NCBI GenBank assembly: GCA_000434395.1
Contig: FR878763.1
Span: forward strand, 1-13,326
Origin: Clostridium sp. CAG:568
GTDB lineage: Bacteria; Bacillota_I; Bacilli_A; RFN20; CAG-288
Direction of reading: 5' to 3'
Length of the DNA: 13,326 bases
Shown: positions 1 through 6,428 of the stretch, one piece after another
Numbering within the stretch: the first letter of the stretch is position 1
Layout: each line of letters starts with the position of its first letter
Made by a program: the position numbers and the translations under genes
Notes under the pieces: generated by a model
Told to the model about the DNA's origin: nothing
The model's input: the letters and a program-made list of their open reading frames with translations, nothing else
Databases searched by the model: none

Positions 1-12
1 CCCTCACGTGCA

Positions 13-87
13 CTAGAGAGTTTTCTTATATAAAGAACCAGAAGTATCTACCAAAGTTCTTAACGACTCAATAATTTCACTACTCAT
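13..87 (-). CDS. Short leftward ORF at the window edge, possibly a small protein or a damaged gene start
   Basis: The minus strand reads ATG at 87-85 through 24 codons to a TAG at 15-13. The peptide begins MSSEIIESLRTLVD and ends SLYKKTL; I do not recognise it. A good Shine-Dalgarno (AAGGGAG, plus positions 97-103) lies 9 nt from the ATG, and a promoter-like pair lies further upstream, so the start looks real. The stop falls only 13 bases from the window edge, in a short stretch that is richer in G+C than the spacer beside it. The ORF could therefore be a true small peptide, a leader peptide, or the first codons of a longer gene whose sequence is wrong or rearranged at the contig edge. No function can be given. 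Confidence 0.35.
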   Translation of the reverse strand: MSSEIIESLRTLVDTSGSLYKKTL

Positions 88-348
88 AATTCAATTCTCC
101 CTTATCACAAGAGCTACTAATTAAAAGTGTAACAGAATTATTTTAAAGATCAATTACATTACAAGTATCTAGATATTTTTAAACACTAATACCACTACAT
201 TGTTCAAACATAACAAAACTTGTTTATCGGCATGCACTTATATTTTTTCCTAAATCCATGTTCTACATCCAAAAAATAAAGCTTTAATTAAAGCCCTTTC
301 AATTATTTATCTTATACTTCAATCGATAAATTTATATGGAGATGAAAT
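88..348. other. Divergent intergenic region with a 14-bp perfect palindrome at 281-294
   Basis: This spacer separates the leftward short ORF from the rightward GH16 lipoprotein gene. It holds the leftward promoter listed separately and a perfect palindrome, GCTTTAATTAAAGC (281-294), which lies 18 bases upstream of a -10-like TATACT (313-318). I see no good -35 hexamer at the right spacing for TATACT, so the palindrome lies where a -35 element or an operator would be expected. A ribosome binding site (GGAG, 7 nt spacing) precedes the ATG at 349. A role as operator is inference; no long U-run follows the palindrome, so it does not look like a terminator. Confidence 0.35.
126..153 (-). promoter_or_regulatory. 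Candidate leftward promoter (extended -10)
   Basis: On the minus strand TTGATC (148-153) is followed after 16 nt by TACACT (126-131). TG sits one base upstream of the -10 hexamer (TGTTACACT), the extended -10 form. It would start transcription near position 119, about 30 nt before the ATG of the short leftward ORF. Each hexamer matches consensus at 4 of 6 positions. This is inferred from sequence only. Confidence 0.4.
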
Positions 349-1566
349 ATGATTAAAAGAACTAAAACTATTTCTATATTGTTGATGCTTGTATCACTAG
401 CATCATGTGAGCCTATCAGGTTCACATTCAGCAAGCCTTCAAATAATAAAAACAATACCACCAATAGTTCTTCCACAATCAATACTATCGATTCTATAGA
501 AATAACAAACCCTATCGATAGATTAGTTTTAGGTCATACATATCAATTGAACACATCTACTGATGAAGAAATTATATGGGAGAGTGGAAATACAAATATA
601 GTTTCTATAGATAAAGAAGGTGTTATAACTGGTAAAAAAATAGGATCTACTACTATCTATGCTTCTTTAGCCATAGATAGCTCAGTCTCTACTGAAATGA
701 ATATTACTGTAATAAATAAAACTCCTACTCCGACATCAAGCTCGTCTTCATCCAATAATAATTCTTCTTCCTCAAGCCAAACAGATTCTATAGAAAACGA
801 GAATCCTAATCCAAAAAAATACAAATTAAATTGGCACGATGAATTCGATGGGAATTCATTAAATATGAATTATTGGTCTTATCAAGAAGGTGATGGATCA
901 CAATATGGAATTCCAGGATGGGGTAATAGCGAGCAGCAATACTATTCTCAAGATAATGTCTCAGTAAATAATGGAGCATTAAAAATAACAGCGAGAAGAG
1001 AGAACAAAGGTGGAAAAGCCTATACTTCAGCAAGAATAAGAACTGCTAATAAAGTAGCTTTTACCTATGGGAGAATAGAAGCTAAGATCAAACTACCTCC
1101 TTATCAGGGTTTATGGCCTGCATTTTGGATGCTTCCTGACACTACTACTTATGGAAACTGGCCAAATAGTGGAGAAATAGATATCATGGAAGCTAAAGGA
1201 AGACTTCCAAATGAAACATCGGCAGCTATTCACTTCGCCGACAATAACAACCAACATAAATACAACACTGGAACTTGTGATTTGAATCAAACTTTATCAA
1301 GCAATATGAAAGACTGGCATACCTACGCCGTGGAATGGGAATCAGATTCCTTATTCTTTTATGTCGATGATATTTGCTTCTTCGGTTCTAAATGCAATCA
1401 ATATTCAGGTGTAGAAGGAAATAGCGGACAACCATTCGATAAAAACTTCCATATTCTATTAAATTTAGCTGTGGGTGGTATGTTTGATAACTATATCAAT
1501 CCAAACGATTCTGATTTACCCGCTTCTATGGAAGTCGATTATGTCAGATGGTGGGGATTGAAATAG
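349..1566 (+). CDS. Secreted lipoprotein with Big_2 domain and GH16 beta-glucanase (laminarinase-type) domain
   Basis: This 405-residue protein probably hydrolyses beta-1,3 or mixed beta-1,3/1,4-glucans outside the cell while anchored to the membrane by a lipid. Residues 1-19 form a lipoprotein signal peptide ending in the lipobox LASC, with Cys20 as the lipidated residue. Residues about 46-123 resemble a bacterial Ig-like Big_2 fold (pattern ending GVITGKKIGSTTIYA). Residues about 125-156 are a low-complexity Ser/Asn/Pro linker. Residues about 157-405 are the GH16 domain: WHDEFDG at the start, the catalytic motif GEIDIMEAKG with Glu276 as nucleophile and Glu281 as acid/base (Asp278 between), and the typical end MEVDYVRWW. 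The motif lacks the extra residue typical of kappa-carrageenases and agarases, which favours a laminarinase or lichenase. The start is supported by GGAG 7 nt upstream. No other polysaccharide-use gene adjoins it. The fold is secure; the exact substrate is not. Confidence 0.92.
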   Translation: MIKRTKTISILLMLVSLASCEPIRFTFSKPSNNKNNTTNSSSTINTIDSIEITNPIDRLVLGHTYQLNTSTDEEIIWESGNTNIVSIDKEGVITGKKIGSTTIYASLAIDSSVSTEMNITVINKTPTPTSSSSSSNNNSSSSSQTDSIENENPNPKKYKLNWHDEFDGNSLNMNYWSYQEGDGSQYGIPGWGNSEQQYYSQDNVSVNNGALKITARRENKGGKAYTSARIRTANKVAFTYGRIEAKIKLPPYQGLWPAFWMLPDTTTYGNWPNSGEIDIMEAKGRLPNETSAAIHFADNNNQHKYNTGTCDLNQTLSSNMKDWHTYAVEWESDSLFFYVDDICFFGSKCNQYSGVEGNSGQPFDKNFHILLNLAVGGMFDNYINPNDSDLPASMEVDYVRWWGLK

Positions 1567-1597
1567 TAAAACAAACTATTTAAGAATAAAACTATGC

Positions 1598-1672
1598 AAA
1601 AAAACTCAAGGCTTATTATTTTTATAAACTTATATAAAAAGAGTGTTGTAAAATTATGCCTGGAGTTTTTTT
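1598..1672 (+). promoter_or_regulatory. Long inverted repeat covering the ribosome binding site of the next gene; terminator or translational switch
   Basis: AAAAAAACTCAAGGC (1598-1612) is complementary to GCCTGGAGTTTTTTT (1658-1672) at 14 of 15 positions, with a 45-nt loop. The 3' arm contains GGAG, the Shine-Dalgarno of the hemolysin III gene, and its T-tract runs right up to that gene's ATG at 1673. In RNA reading through from the GH16 gene the structure could act as an intrinsic terminator or hide the ribosome binding site. The loop is AT-rich with -10-like TATAAA strings (1623-1628, 1633-1638); a transcript starting there would lack the 5' arm and leave the site free. The pairing is seen in the sequence; the function is inferred. 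Confidence 0.45.
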
Positions 1673-2761
1673 ATGGATAAAAATATATTTAATAGAAAAG
1701 ATAAAGATTTGCAGTTGAGAGCAAACGATGGTCGTATTCCTTTGGAAGGCGATAGACCTGTATCGAAGAAAAAGATTGTAGTTAGAGGTCCTATTCCTAC
1801 TCAAGACGAAATCACAGAAATCGATAGACAAGGAAGAAAAGAAAGAAATGACTATAGGAAGAAATGTAGAAAAGAAAGAAGTCTTCCCGGATTGAGTAAA
1901 GAAGATAAACGTCATATGAGAGATACAGAAAACGCAACTCTCAACAAGATGAAATATGACAATATGAAAAAGCAAGCTGAGTGTTACGCTAAAGCTACAG
2001 GTCAGACTTTGCCTGACAATTTATCCTATAACGATTTAGAGACTATCTCCATCCGTTGCTTCTTACCTCAATATACTAGAGGTGAGGATTTATCCTCTGC
2101 TATCTCGCATATCGTAGGTGGAGCTTTAGGAATAATAATGCTGATAGTTGGAATCTACTATTCAGTAGTAACGACAAAACCATACTTCGGTGTCGGCGAA
2201 ATTTATGCTTTCAGCCATCCTGCCGCCATCGCAACAATGTTCATATTCGCACTAGGAGCTATCTTCTTATACGCGATATCTGCTATCTACCACTTTCTTT
2301 GGGTCAATGGAGGAAAGAAAGTATTGAGAGTCATAGACCATTGTACTATCTATTTCTTAATAGCAGCTTCTTATACTCCTATCACAGTCCTGGGACTTCC
2401 AGGTGCTTATGGAATGGGCATGACTTGGGTTTATGTCGTATTAGGAGTCGAGTGGGGATTAGGAATCTTGTTGACCGTCTTCAATTGTCTTTGGCTGAAC
2501 AACAAAGTCGTAGTCGGTATATCCATGGCGGGATACATCATCTTAGGATGGATGATCATCGCTTTTACTCCAGTCATAATAACTGAGATTGGAATGACCG
2601 GATTCCTAATCATATTATTTGGTGGAATCGCCTATACATTTGGAGCTATATTCCATGGAATGGGTCATAAAGTCAGATATATGCACACTATAGCTCATTC
2701 CTTATATGTTGTAGGAACTTTATTGCATTTCATTGGCATTCTTTTATACTTCGTCTTATAA
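1673..2761 (+). CDS. Hemolysin III / PAQR-family membrane protein with a basic N-terminal extension
   Basis: This 362-residue protein belongs to the PAQR/hemolysin III (YqfA-like) family, seven-helix membrane proteins with a buried metal site; their role in bacteria is poorly defined and haemolysis is not established for most. The family core spans residues about 135-362. It shows GEDLSSAISHIVGG before the first helix, the S-x3-H motif (Ser203, His207), Asp222, and the H-x3-H motif (His338, His342) in the last helix, which are the expected metal-binding residues. Bacterial members are usually about 210-220 residues. Here residues 1-134 form an added hydrophilic, Lys/Arg-rich segment with no signal peptide, probably cytoplasmic, and rich in KERNDYRKKCRKER-type sequence. 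GGAG 7 nt upstream fixes the ATG at 1673. The thiT-like gene begins 28 nt after the stop, so the two are probably co-transcribed. Confidence 0.85.
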   Translation: MDKNIFNRKDKDLQLRANDGRIPLEGDRPVSKKKIVVRGPIPTQDEITEIDRQGRKERNDYRKKCRKERSLPGLSKEDKRHMRDTENATLNKMKYDNMKKQAECYAKATGQTLPDNLSYNDLETISIRCFLPQYTRGEDLSSAISHIVGGALGIIMLIVGIYYSVVTTKPYFGVGEIYAFSHPAAIATMFIFALGAIFLYAISAIYHFLWVNGGKKVLRVIDHCTIYFLIAASYTPITVLGLPGAYGMGMTWVYVVLGVEWGLGILLTVFNCLWLNNKVVVGISMAGYIILGWMIIAFTPVIITEIGMTGFLIILFGGIAYTFGAIFHGMGHKVRYMHTIAHSLYVVGTLLHFIGILLYFVL

Positions 2762-2789
2762 TCTTATATCGACTGAGAGATTTACTGAA

Positions 2790-3434
2790 ATGAACGAACA
2801 AAATATTAAAATCGAAAAAAAGTCTTATTCGGGTAAAGATAGAATTAACAAGTCTAATTTAATTTATAAGTTGGCACTGACTGCAATGCTCACCTCCTTC
2901 GCATTTGTACTAGGAGGAATAGGCTCCGCCATAGGTATATTTGATCCTTGGACAAATGGAGGATCAGTATCCTTATCCTCGCTTCCTTTAGTCTTCATAG
3001 GATTGATATGTGGTTGGCAATACGGATTGCTAGGTGGTGTCGTATATGCTGGAATAGATATGTTGATGGATAATGGATATGTCTATTCAGTAAATGCTAT
3101 TTGGATTTCTATACTTTTGGATTATATCTTGGGATTTGGATTTGCATTTGTCGCTGGATTCTTCAGAAAGCCATTCTTAAAGCATAAATGGTGGCCATTC
3201 TTCGTGGCTATGACTTTTACTATGTTGCTTCGTTTTCTCTCTTCGTTCTTCTCTGGTGTATTCGCTTTTGCTACCATAGCCAATTGGAATAGCCCCGCTA
3301 CTTGGATTTACTCTTTAACTTACAACGCCGGATATGTTGGAATATCATTAGTCTTAGATTTAATAGTCGGCGGCTTGTTGATTAAACCTATATGGAACGC
3401 CATAGATAAATCTCCACTAAAACTATCATTATAA
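2790..3434 (+). CDS. thiT: ThiT-like thiamine transporter, substrate-binding (S) component of an ECF transporter
   Basis: This 214-residue membrane protein resembles ThiT/YuaJ, the thiamine-specific S component of energy-coupling factor (ECF) transporters. After a hydrophilic stretch (residues 1-25) come about six hydrophobic segments. Family-like patterns are GGSVSLSSLPL (57-67), GWQYGLLGG (75-83), LLDYILGFGFAFVAG (109-123), RFLSSFFSG (148-156) and WIYSLTYNAGY (172-182); the last carries the Tyr and Asn that line the thiamine pocket in known ThiT structures. I chose the ATG at 2790 rather than the in-frame ATG at 2733: the earlier one would overlap the hemolysin gene by 29 nt and has no visible ribosome binding site, while 2790 has a weak GAGAG about 10 nt upstream. 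The ATPase and EcfT subunits are not in the window, as is usual for group II ECF S components. I see no TPP riboswitch. Substrate assignment is by motif similarity; another ECF S component is possible. Confidence 0.75.
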   Translation: MNEQNIKIEKKSYSGKDRINKSNLIYKLALTAMLTSFAFVLGGIGSAIGIFDPWTNGGSVSLSSLPLVFIGLICGWQYGLLGGVVYAGIDMLMDNGYVYSVNAIWISILLDYILGFGFAFVAGFFRKPFLKHKWWPFFVAMTFTMLLRFLSSFFSGVFAFATIANWNSPATWIYSLTYNAGYVGISLVLDLIVGGLLIKPIWNAIDKSPLKLSL

Positions 3435-3452
3435 ATTCAATTGAATCGACTG

Positions 3453-3487
3453 AAACAGGATGGAATTTCCATCCTGTTTTTGTTTTC
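3453..3487 (+). terminator. Intrinsic terminator after the thiT-like gene
   Basis: AAACAGGATGG (3453-3463) pairs perfectly with CCATCCTGTTT (3469-3479) around a 5-nt AATTT loop, and a T-rich tail (TTTTTGTTTT) follows. This is a textbook Rho-independent terminator, 18 nt after the stop codon, and it separates the hemolysin III/thiT unit from the tsa operon. Confidence 0.9.
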
Positions 3488-3546
3488 CATTTCAAACATT
3501 TAACTTAAACCCAATTACAGCCGTGTCTATTTATTAAGATGTAATA

Positions 3547-3578
3547 TATAATCTTATATCTATATTTAACTAAGGAGG
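3547..3578 (+). promoter_or_regulatory. Promoter -10 and strong ribosome binding site for the tsa operon
   Basis: A perfect TATAAT (3547-3552) lies 33 bases upstream of the ATG at 3586. The best -35 at 17 nt spacing is TGTCTA (3524-3529), which is weak. AAGGAGG (3572-3578) stands 7 nt before the ATG and is a near-ideal Shine-Dalgarno. Because a terminator lies just upstream and the next genes are closely packed, this is the likely promoter for all genes from 3586 to 8406. Confidence 0.6.
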
Positions 3579-3585
3579 ATTAAAC

Positions 3586-4914
3586 ATGGCCGAGCTAGAC
3601 CCTGAAAAGTTAAACACAGAGAACAAAGAAGTAGAAAATAAAGAAGAAACTACTGCAAAAGAAAGCAAACCTGTCGAGGCTAAAGTCGAAGAGACTAAGA
3701 AAGATGAAAATGGAGTCGAGACTTTAGAAACTGAGGAAGGTGTCTACACAAAGAAAGAAGCTGATGTTCAAAAGAACTTCGTCTACAAGAATGCTTCTGG
3801 AAAAGTTGATGGAGTCAATTTAAAGTTAGCAGACGCTATCGAAAATGCTAGAAAGAACTTCGTAAAAAACTATCGTTCTAATAGATTAGGAGCAAATATA
3901 TCAGTTGGAATATTTGCCTTTTTCATCGTCGCTACAGCAGTCGTATACTTCACTTTGAGTCAAACTGAAAACAAGACTCTTTATAACTGCTTGATGTGGC
4001 CTTTCTTCGGATTGGCTATTGTCGCATTAGTTTGCTTCTTAATTCTTTCTAATGTCGGAAAGAAAAAAAGCTACAAAGAGATTGGAAACTATCTCGATAT
4101 ATGGACTGATTCATTTATCTCGGATGCATACGTTGGAAAACCCGGTGTGGACAATGTCACTTATTCCATCGATGGAAAAGTTGACGATTGGTCCATCATC
4201 AACACCCACTACTTTGCAACTATCGATTCGATTGAATCTCGTTCACATGTCGTAATGGATTACTACGGAAAAGCACTCTGCGATACAGAAGTTTCAATTT
4301 CAGTTCCTGTATACAATGAATTTATAAATAGAATTGCATTAGAGAAAGTTATCGAAGATCCTAACAAAGCAGAAGAAGTTAGCGAAGAACAACCGGTTGC
4401 CGAGGAAGATAAGAAAGATAAGAAAAAGAAAGCTAACAATGGTAGAAGTCCATATGTAGGTGGATATGGTAAATTCCTCAGCTATGAAGTCAATGCTAAG
4501 AATCCTAACGATTACTTAATTGTCGTAAGAAAAGTTAAAGACACTTATCTTCCTACAAATGTTCACGGATTGACTAGATTCGATAACTTAGCTGGTGAAT
4601 TATTAAATAATGACTATGTGATTTGGGCTAGCGATGAGAAGTTTGTACGCGAGACATTAAAGCCTGCAATAATCGAAGCTATGCAAAAAATGACACCCAA
4701 TAGTGTCTTGCAAGACTGGTTCTTCACATTCAATAAGAGTGAAGCTGCATTCATGCTCAACTATAGTTCTGCTATCATGGAGCTTCCTATGTATGATAAA
4801 GTTCAAGAGAACAATGTCGAGCAATATCCTCACGATGTAGAATTGGCTTTGACTGTATTTAAAAATTTGGCCGATGAAATAAGAGAAGAAAAGTCTGAAG
4901 AAATAGAGAAATAA
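3586..4914 (+). CDS. Two-helix membrane protein of unknown function, DUF3137-like
   Basis: This 442-residue protein has an acidic, Lys/Glu-rich and probably disordered N-terminus (1-65), then an amphipathic region (about 66-100), two membrane helices (about 104-124 and 134-156) joined by a short loop, and a soluble C-terminal region (160-442). A charged insert (about 258-288, rich in KKDKKKK) interrupts the soluble part. With both helices near the N-terminus and no signal peptide, the soluble parts are probably cytoplasmic. The overall plan and the end of the protein (YVIWASDEKFVRETLKPAI, 344-362, then DWFFTF and a final helix LTVFKNLADEI) resemble DUF3137 proteins, whose function is not known. 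That assignment is from remembered patterns, not a search. tsaE begins 14 nt after its stop, so it is probably the first gene of the operon; this does not show that it takes part in t6A synthesis. Confidence 0.85.
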   Translation: MAELDPEKLNTENKEVENKEETTAKESKPVEAKVEETKKDENGVETLETEEGVYTKKEADVQKNFVYKNASGKVDGVNLKLADAIENARKNFVKNYRSNRLGANISVGIFAFFIVATAVVYFTLSQTENKTLYNCLMWPFFGLAIVALVCFLILSNVGKKKSYKEIGNYLDIWTDSFISDAYVGKPGVDNVTYSIDGKVDDWSIINTHYFATIDSIESRSHVVMDYYGKALCDTEVSISVPVYNEFINRIALEKVIEDPNKAEEVSEEQPVAEEDKKDKKKKANNGRSPYVGGYGKFLSYEVNAKNPNDYLIVVRKVKDTYLPTNVHGLTRFDNLAGELLNNDYVIWASDEKFVRETLKPAIIEAMQKMTPNSVLQDWFFTFNKSEAAFMLNYSSAIMELPMYDKVQENNVEQYPHDVELALTVFKNLADEIREEKSEEIEK

Positions 4915-4928
4915 AAAGAAGGTTTATT

Positions 4929-5387
4929 ATGGCAAAAATCAAATCACCTTATGGAAAGTTTGTTTTGAAGACTGCCAATGACACAAGAAAACTTGGAGAA
5001 AGATTAGCCAAGTCTTTAGCTGGTGGAGAAGTCATCTTAGCCTATGCACCTATGGGTGTTGGTAAGACTTGCTTTGCTCAAGGATTAGCTAAAGGTCTAG
5101 GAATTGACAGGGTTGTAAACTCTCCTACATTCAACATGATAAAAGTTTATAGAGGAACATCTTTAACTTTCTACCATGTCGATGCATATAGACTTGAAAA
5201 CAAAGATGAAAATCGAGATATAGGTCTTACAGAATTGTTGAACGACCCAAGTGGTGTGTGTTACATCGAATGGCCTGAGTATATAGTTGATGAATTCGAG
5301 AATGTTAAAGACTTCATCACAGTCGAATTGACCATGAATAAAGATGGTACAAGGGAGGCAGTAATTAGCCATGGAAGAACTAAATAA
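4929..5387 (+). CDS. tsaE: TsaE, ATPase of the tRNA t6A-modification complex
   Basis: TsaE (YjeE/YdiB) is the small ATPase that drives turnover of the TsaB-TsaD complex during threonylcarbamoyl-adenosine (t6A37) synthesis on ANN-decoding tRNAs; it acts in the cytoplasm. The 152 residues fit the family size. The P-loop is APMGVGKT (40-47), followed by the family motifs NSPTFNMIKVY (64-74, Ser-Pro-Thr-Phe), FYHVDAYRL (81-89) and IEWPEY (113-118). One oddity is that the first glycine of the Walker A consensus GxxxxGK[ST] is Ala40; the Lys46 and Thr47 that hold phosphate and Mg are kept. AAGAAGG 7 nt upstream supports the ATG. Its 3' end overlaps tsaB by 17 nt. Confidence 0.95.
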   Translation: MAKIKSPYGKFVLKTANDTRKLGERLAKSLAGGEVILAYAPMGVGKTCFAQGLAKGLGIDRVVNSPTFNMIKVYRGTSLTFYHVDAYRLENKDENRDIGLTELLNDPSGVCYIEWPEYIVDEFENVKDFITVELTMNKDGTREAVISHGRTK

Positions 5388-5991
5388 GAATCGTCTTTTC
5401 ATAGATGCATCTATGAAAAGCTTGACCGTAGTCATATCGAGTAAAGGTCAAACCTTTGAAGGATTTGATGACCAGCCAAAGGAAACATTGGAACAAATGT
5501 TTCCTTTGATTATGTCTTTATGTGAAAAAGCTGGAATCAAATATAAAGATTTGGATGAGATTTATGCTACTACTGGGCCTGGATCTACAACCGGAATAAG
5601 AATGGCTTTGACACAAGCTAGAGTTTTCTTTGCATTAAAACATGAAGCCGACTTATATGGTGCTCCTACATTAGAAGTCTTATTCAGAGCATCCAAATTG
5701 AAAAATGGATTAGCTATTTTATCCGATAGACATAACACTTTATTTTATGCTCTTTATAAGGATGGTCAGAAGATCAGTGATGGTCACGCCGATAAACTAG
5801 AAGATATAAATGGATTCAGCAATGAGACAATTATCTATGCTTCAATAGATGAAGGAGCTAAAACGATTGCTCAAGGACATGAATCTATATCCTTATCTTT
5901 AGCTGAATCTTTACAAGTTAGAGAAGCATATAAGAAATACACACCCGATGATGTTCAAAATCTTGTTCCTCTCTACACTGAAAAGATATGA
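5371..5991 (+). CDS. tsaB: TsaB, scaffold subunit of the t6A-modification complex
   Basis: TsaB (YeaZ/YdiC) is an ASKHA-fold paralogue of TsaD that dimerises with it and is needed for transfer of the threonylcarbamoyl group to tRNA; it lacks the metal-binding histidines. The 206 residues are slightly short for the family (about 220-230). Typical motifs are RLFIDASMKSLTVVIS near the N-terminus (8-23) and the ATTGPGSTTGIRMALTQAR region (66-84), the counterpart of the usual GPGSfTGiR. It ends LVPLYTEKI, like the P-x-Y ending of relatives. The start lies inside tsaE (17-nt overlap); GGGAGG at 5353-5358 is 12 nt upstream, a rather long spacing. The TGA stop overlaps the rimI ATG (ATGA), which implies translational coupling. 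Confidence 0.93.
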   Translation: MEELNKNRLFIDASMKSLTVVISSKGQTFEGFDDQPKETLEQMFPLIMSLCEKAGIKYKDLDEIYATTGPGSTTGIRMALTQARVFFALKHEADLYGAPTLEVLFRASKLKNGLAILSDRHNTLFYALYKDGQKISDGHADKLEDINGFSNETIIYASIDEGAKTIAQGHESISLSLAESLQVREAYKKYTPDDVQNLVPLYTEKI

Positions 5992-6428
5992 TGATAGTCA
6001 ATCGACTTTCTAAAGAAACAATCGATGATGTTCTAAGAATTGCAGAAGAAAGAAATCTTAGTCATTCCTTGGATAAACAAGTCCTTATAGATGCTTTAGA
6101 TGAGAAAAATCATCTAGTCTTAGTAGGATCAATCCAGGGGATAACAATAGGTTATGTCCTAGCGACATTAGAACTAGATGAGGCAGAAATAGATTCCGTT
6201 GCCGTATCGATAAAATATGAAGGAAACGGCTATGGAAGACTTTTGATGGAAGAGATCATCAAAGCATTAGAAGAGATGAATGTAAATAGAATCTTATTAG
6301 AAGTAAACGCCAAAAACGAAAGAGCTAAAAATCTATATATAAATAGAGGATTCAAAACATACAGAATTAGAAAAGGATACTACAATGGTATAGATGCCTT
6401 GTGTATGGAATGGAGGAAGCAAAAATGA
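5988..6428 (+). CDS. rimI: RimI, ribosomal protein bS18 alanine N-acetyltransferase (GNAT)
   Basis: RimI is a GNAT-family enzyme that moves acetyl from acetyl-CoA to the N-terminal alanine of ribosomal protein bS18. The 146 residues match the family. The acetyl-CoA motif is YEGNGYGRLL (77-86), a variant of the usual R/Q-x-x-G-x-G/A. The region from LLEVNAKNERAKNLY (103-117) to GFKTYRIRKGYY (121-132) and the DAL-M ending match RimI closely; Glu105 and Tyr117 sit where the proposed base and acid lie in Salmonella RimI. The gene lies between tsaB and tsaD, a common arrangement in bacteria. Two ATGs stand in tandem (5988 and 5991), so the start may be either; the first overlaps the tsaB stop by 4 nt. 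The TGA stop overlaps the tsaD ATG. Confidence 0.92.
   Translation: MMIVNRLSKETIDDVLRIAEERNLSHSLDKQVLIDALDEKNHLVLVGSIQGITIGYVLATLELDEAEIDSVAVSIKYEGNGYGRLLMEEIIKALEEMNVNRILLEVNAKNERAKNLYINRGFKTYRIRKGYYNGIDALCMEWRKQK

Noticed and set aside
1561..1581. AAATAGT/ACTATTT hairpin at the GH16 stop codon
   Set aside because: The 7-bp stem is almost all A/T and no T-run follows, so it is too weak to call a terminator.
2733..2789. Upstream in-frame ATG for the thiT-like gene
   Set aside because: It overlaps the hemolysin III gene, has no visible ribosome binding site, and adds 19 residues not expected in ThiT; ATG 2790 fits better.
2762..2789. TPP riboswitch for the thiT-like gene
   Set aside because: The gap to the upstream gene is 28 nt, too short for the element, and I see no THI-box-like sequence ahead of the hemolysin III gene.
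3435..3446. Palindrome ATTCAATTGAAT after the thiT-like stop
   Set aside because: It is A/T-rich, lies between the stop codon and an obvious terminator, and has no promoter nearby; chance is the likely reason.
6401..6424. Upstream in-frame ATG for tsaD
   Set aside because: ATG 6425 has GGAGG at 8 nt and an ATGA overlap with rimI, while 6401 has neither.
5988..6428. Use of TGA as tryptophan (Mycoplasma code)
   Set aside because: TGA ends tsaB and rimI at family-typical lengths and at ATGA overlaps, and Trp is encoded by TGG throughout.
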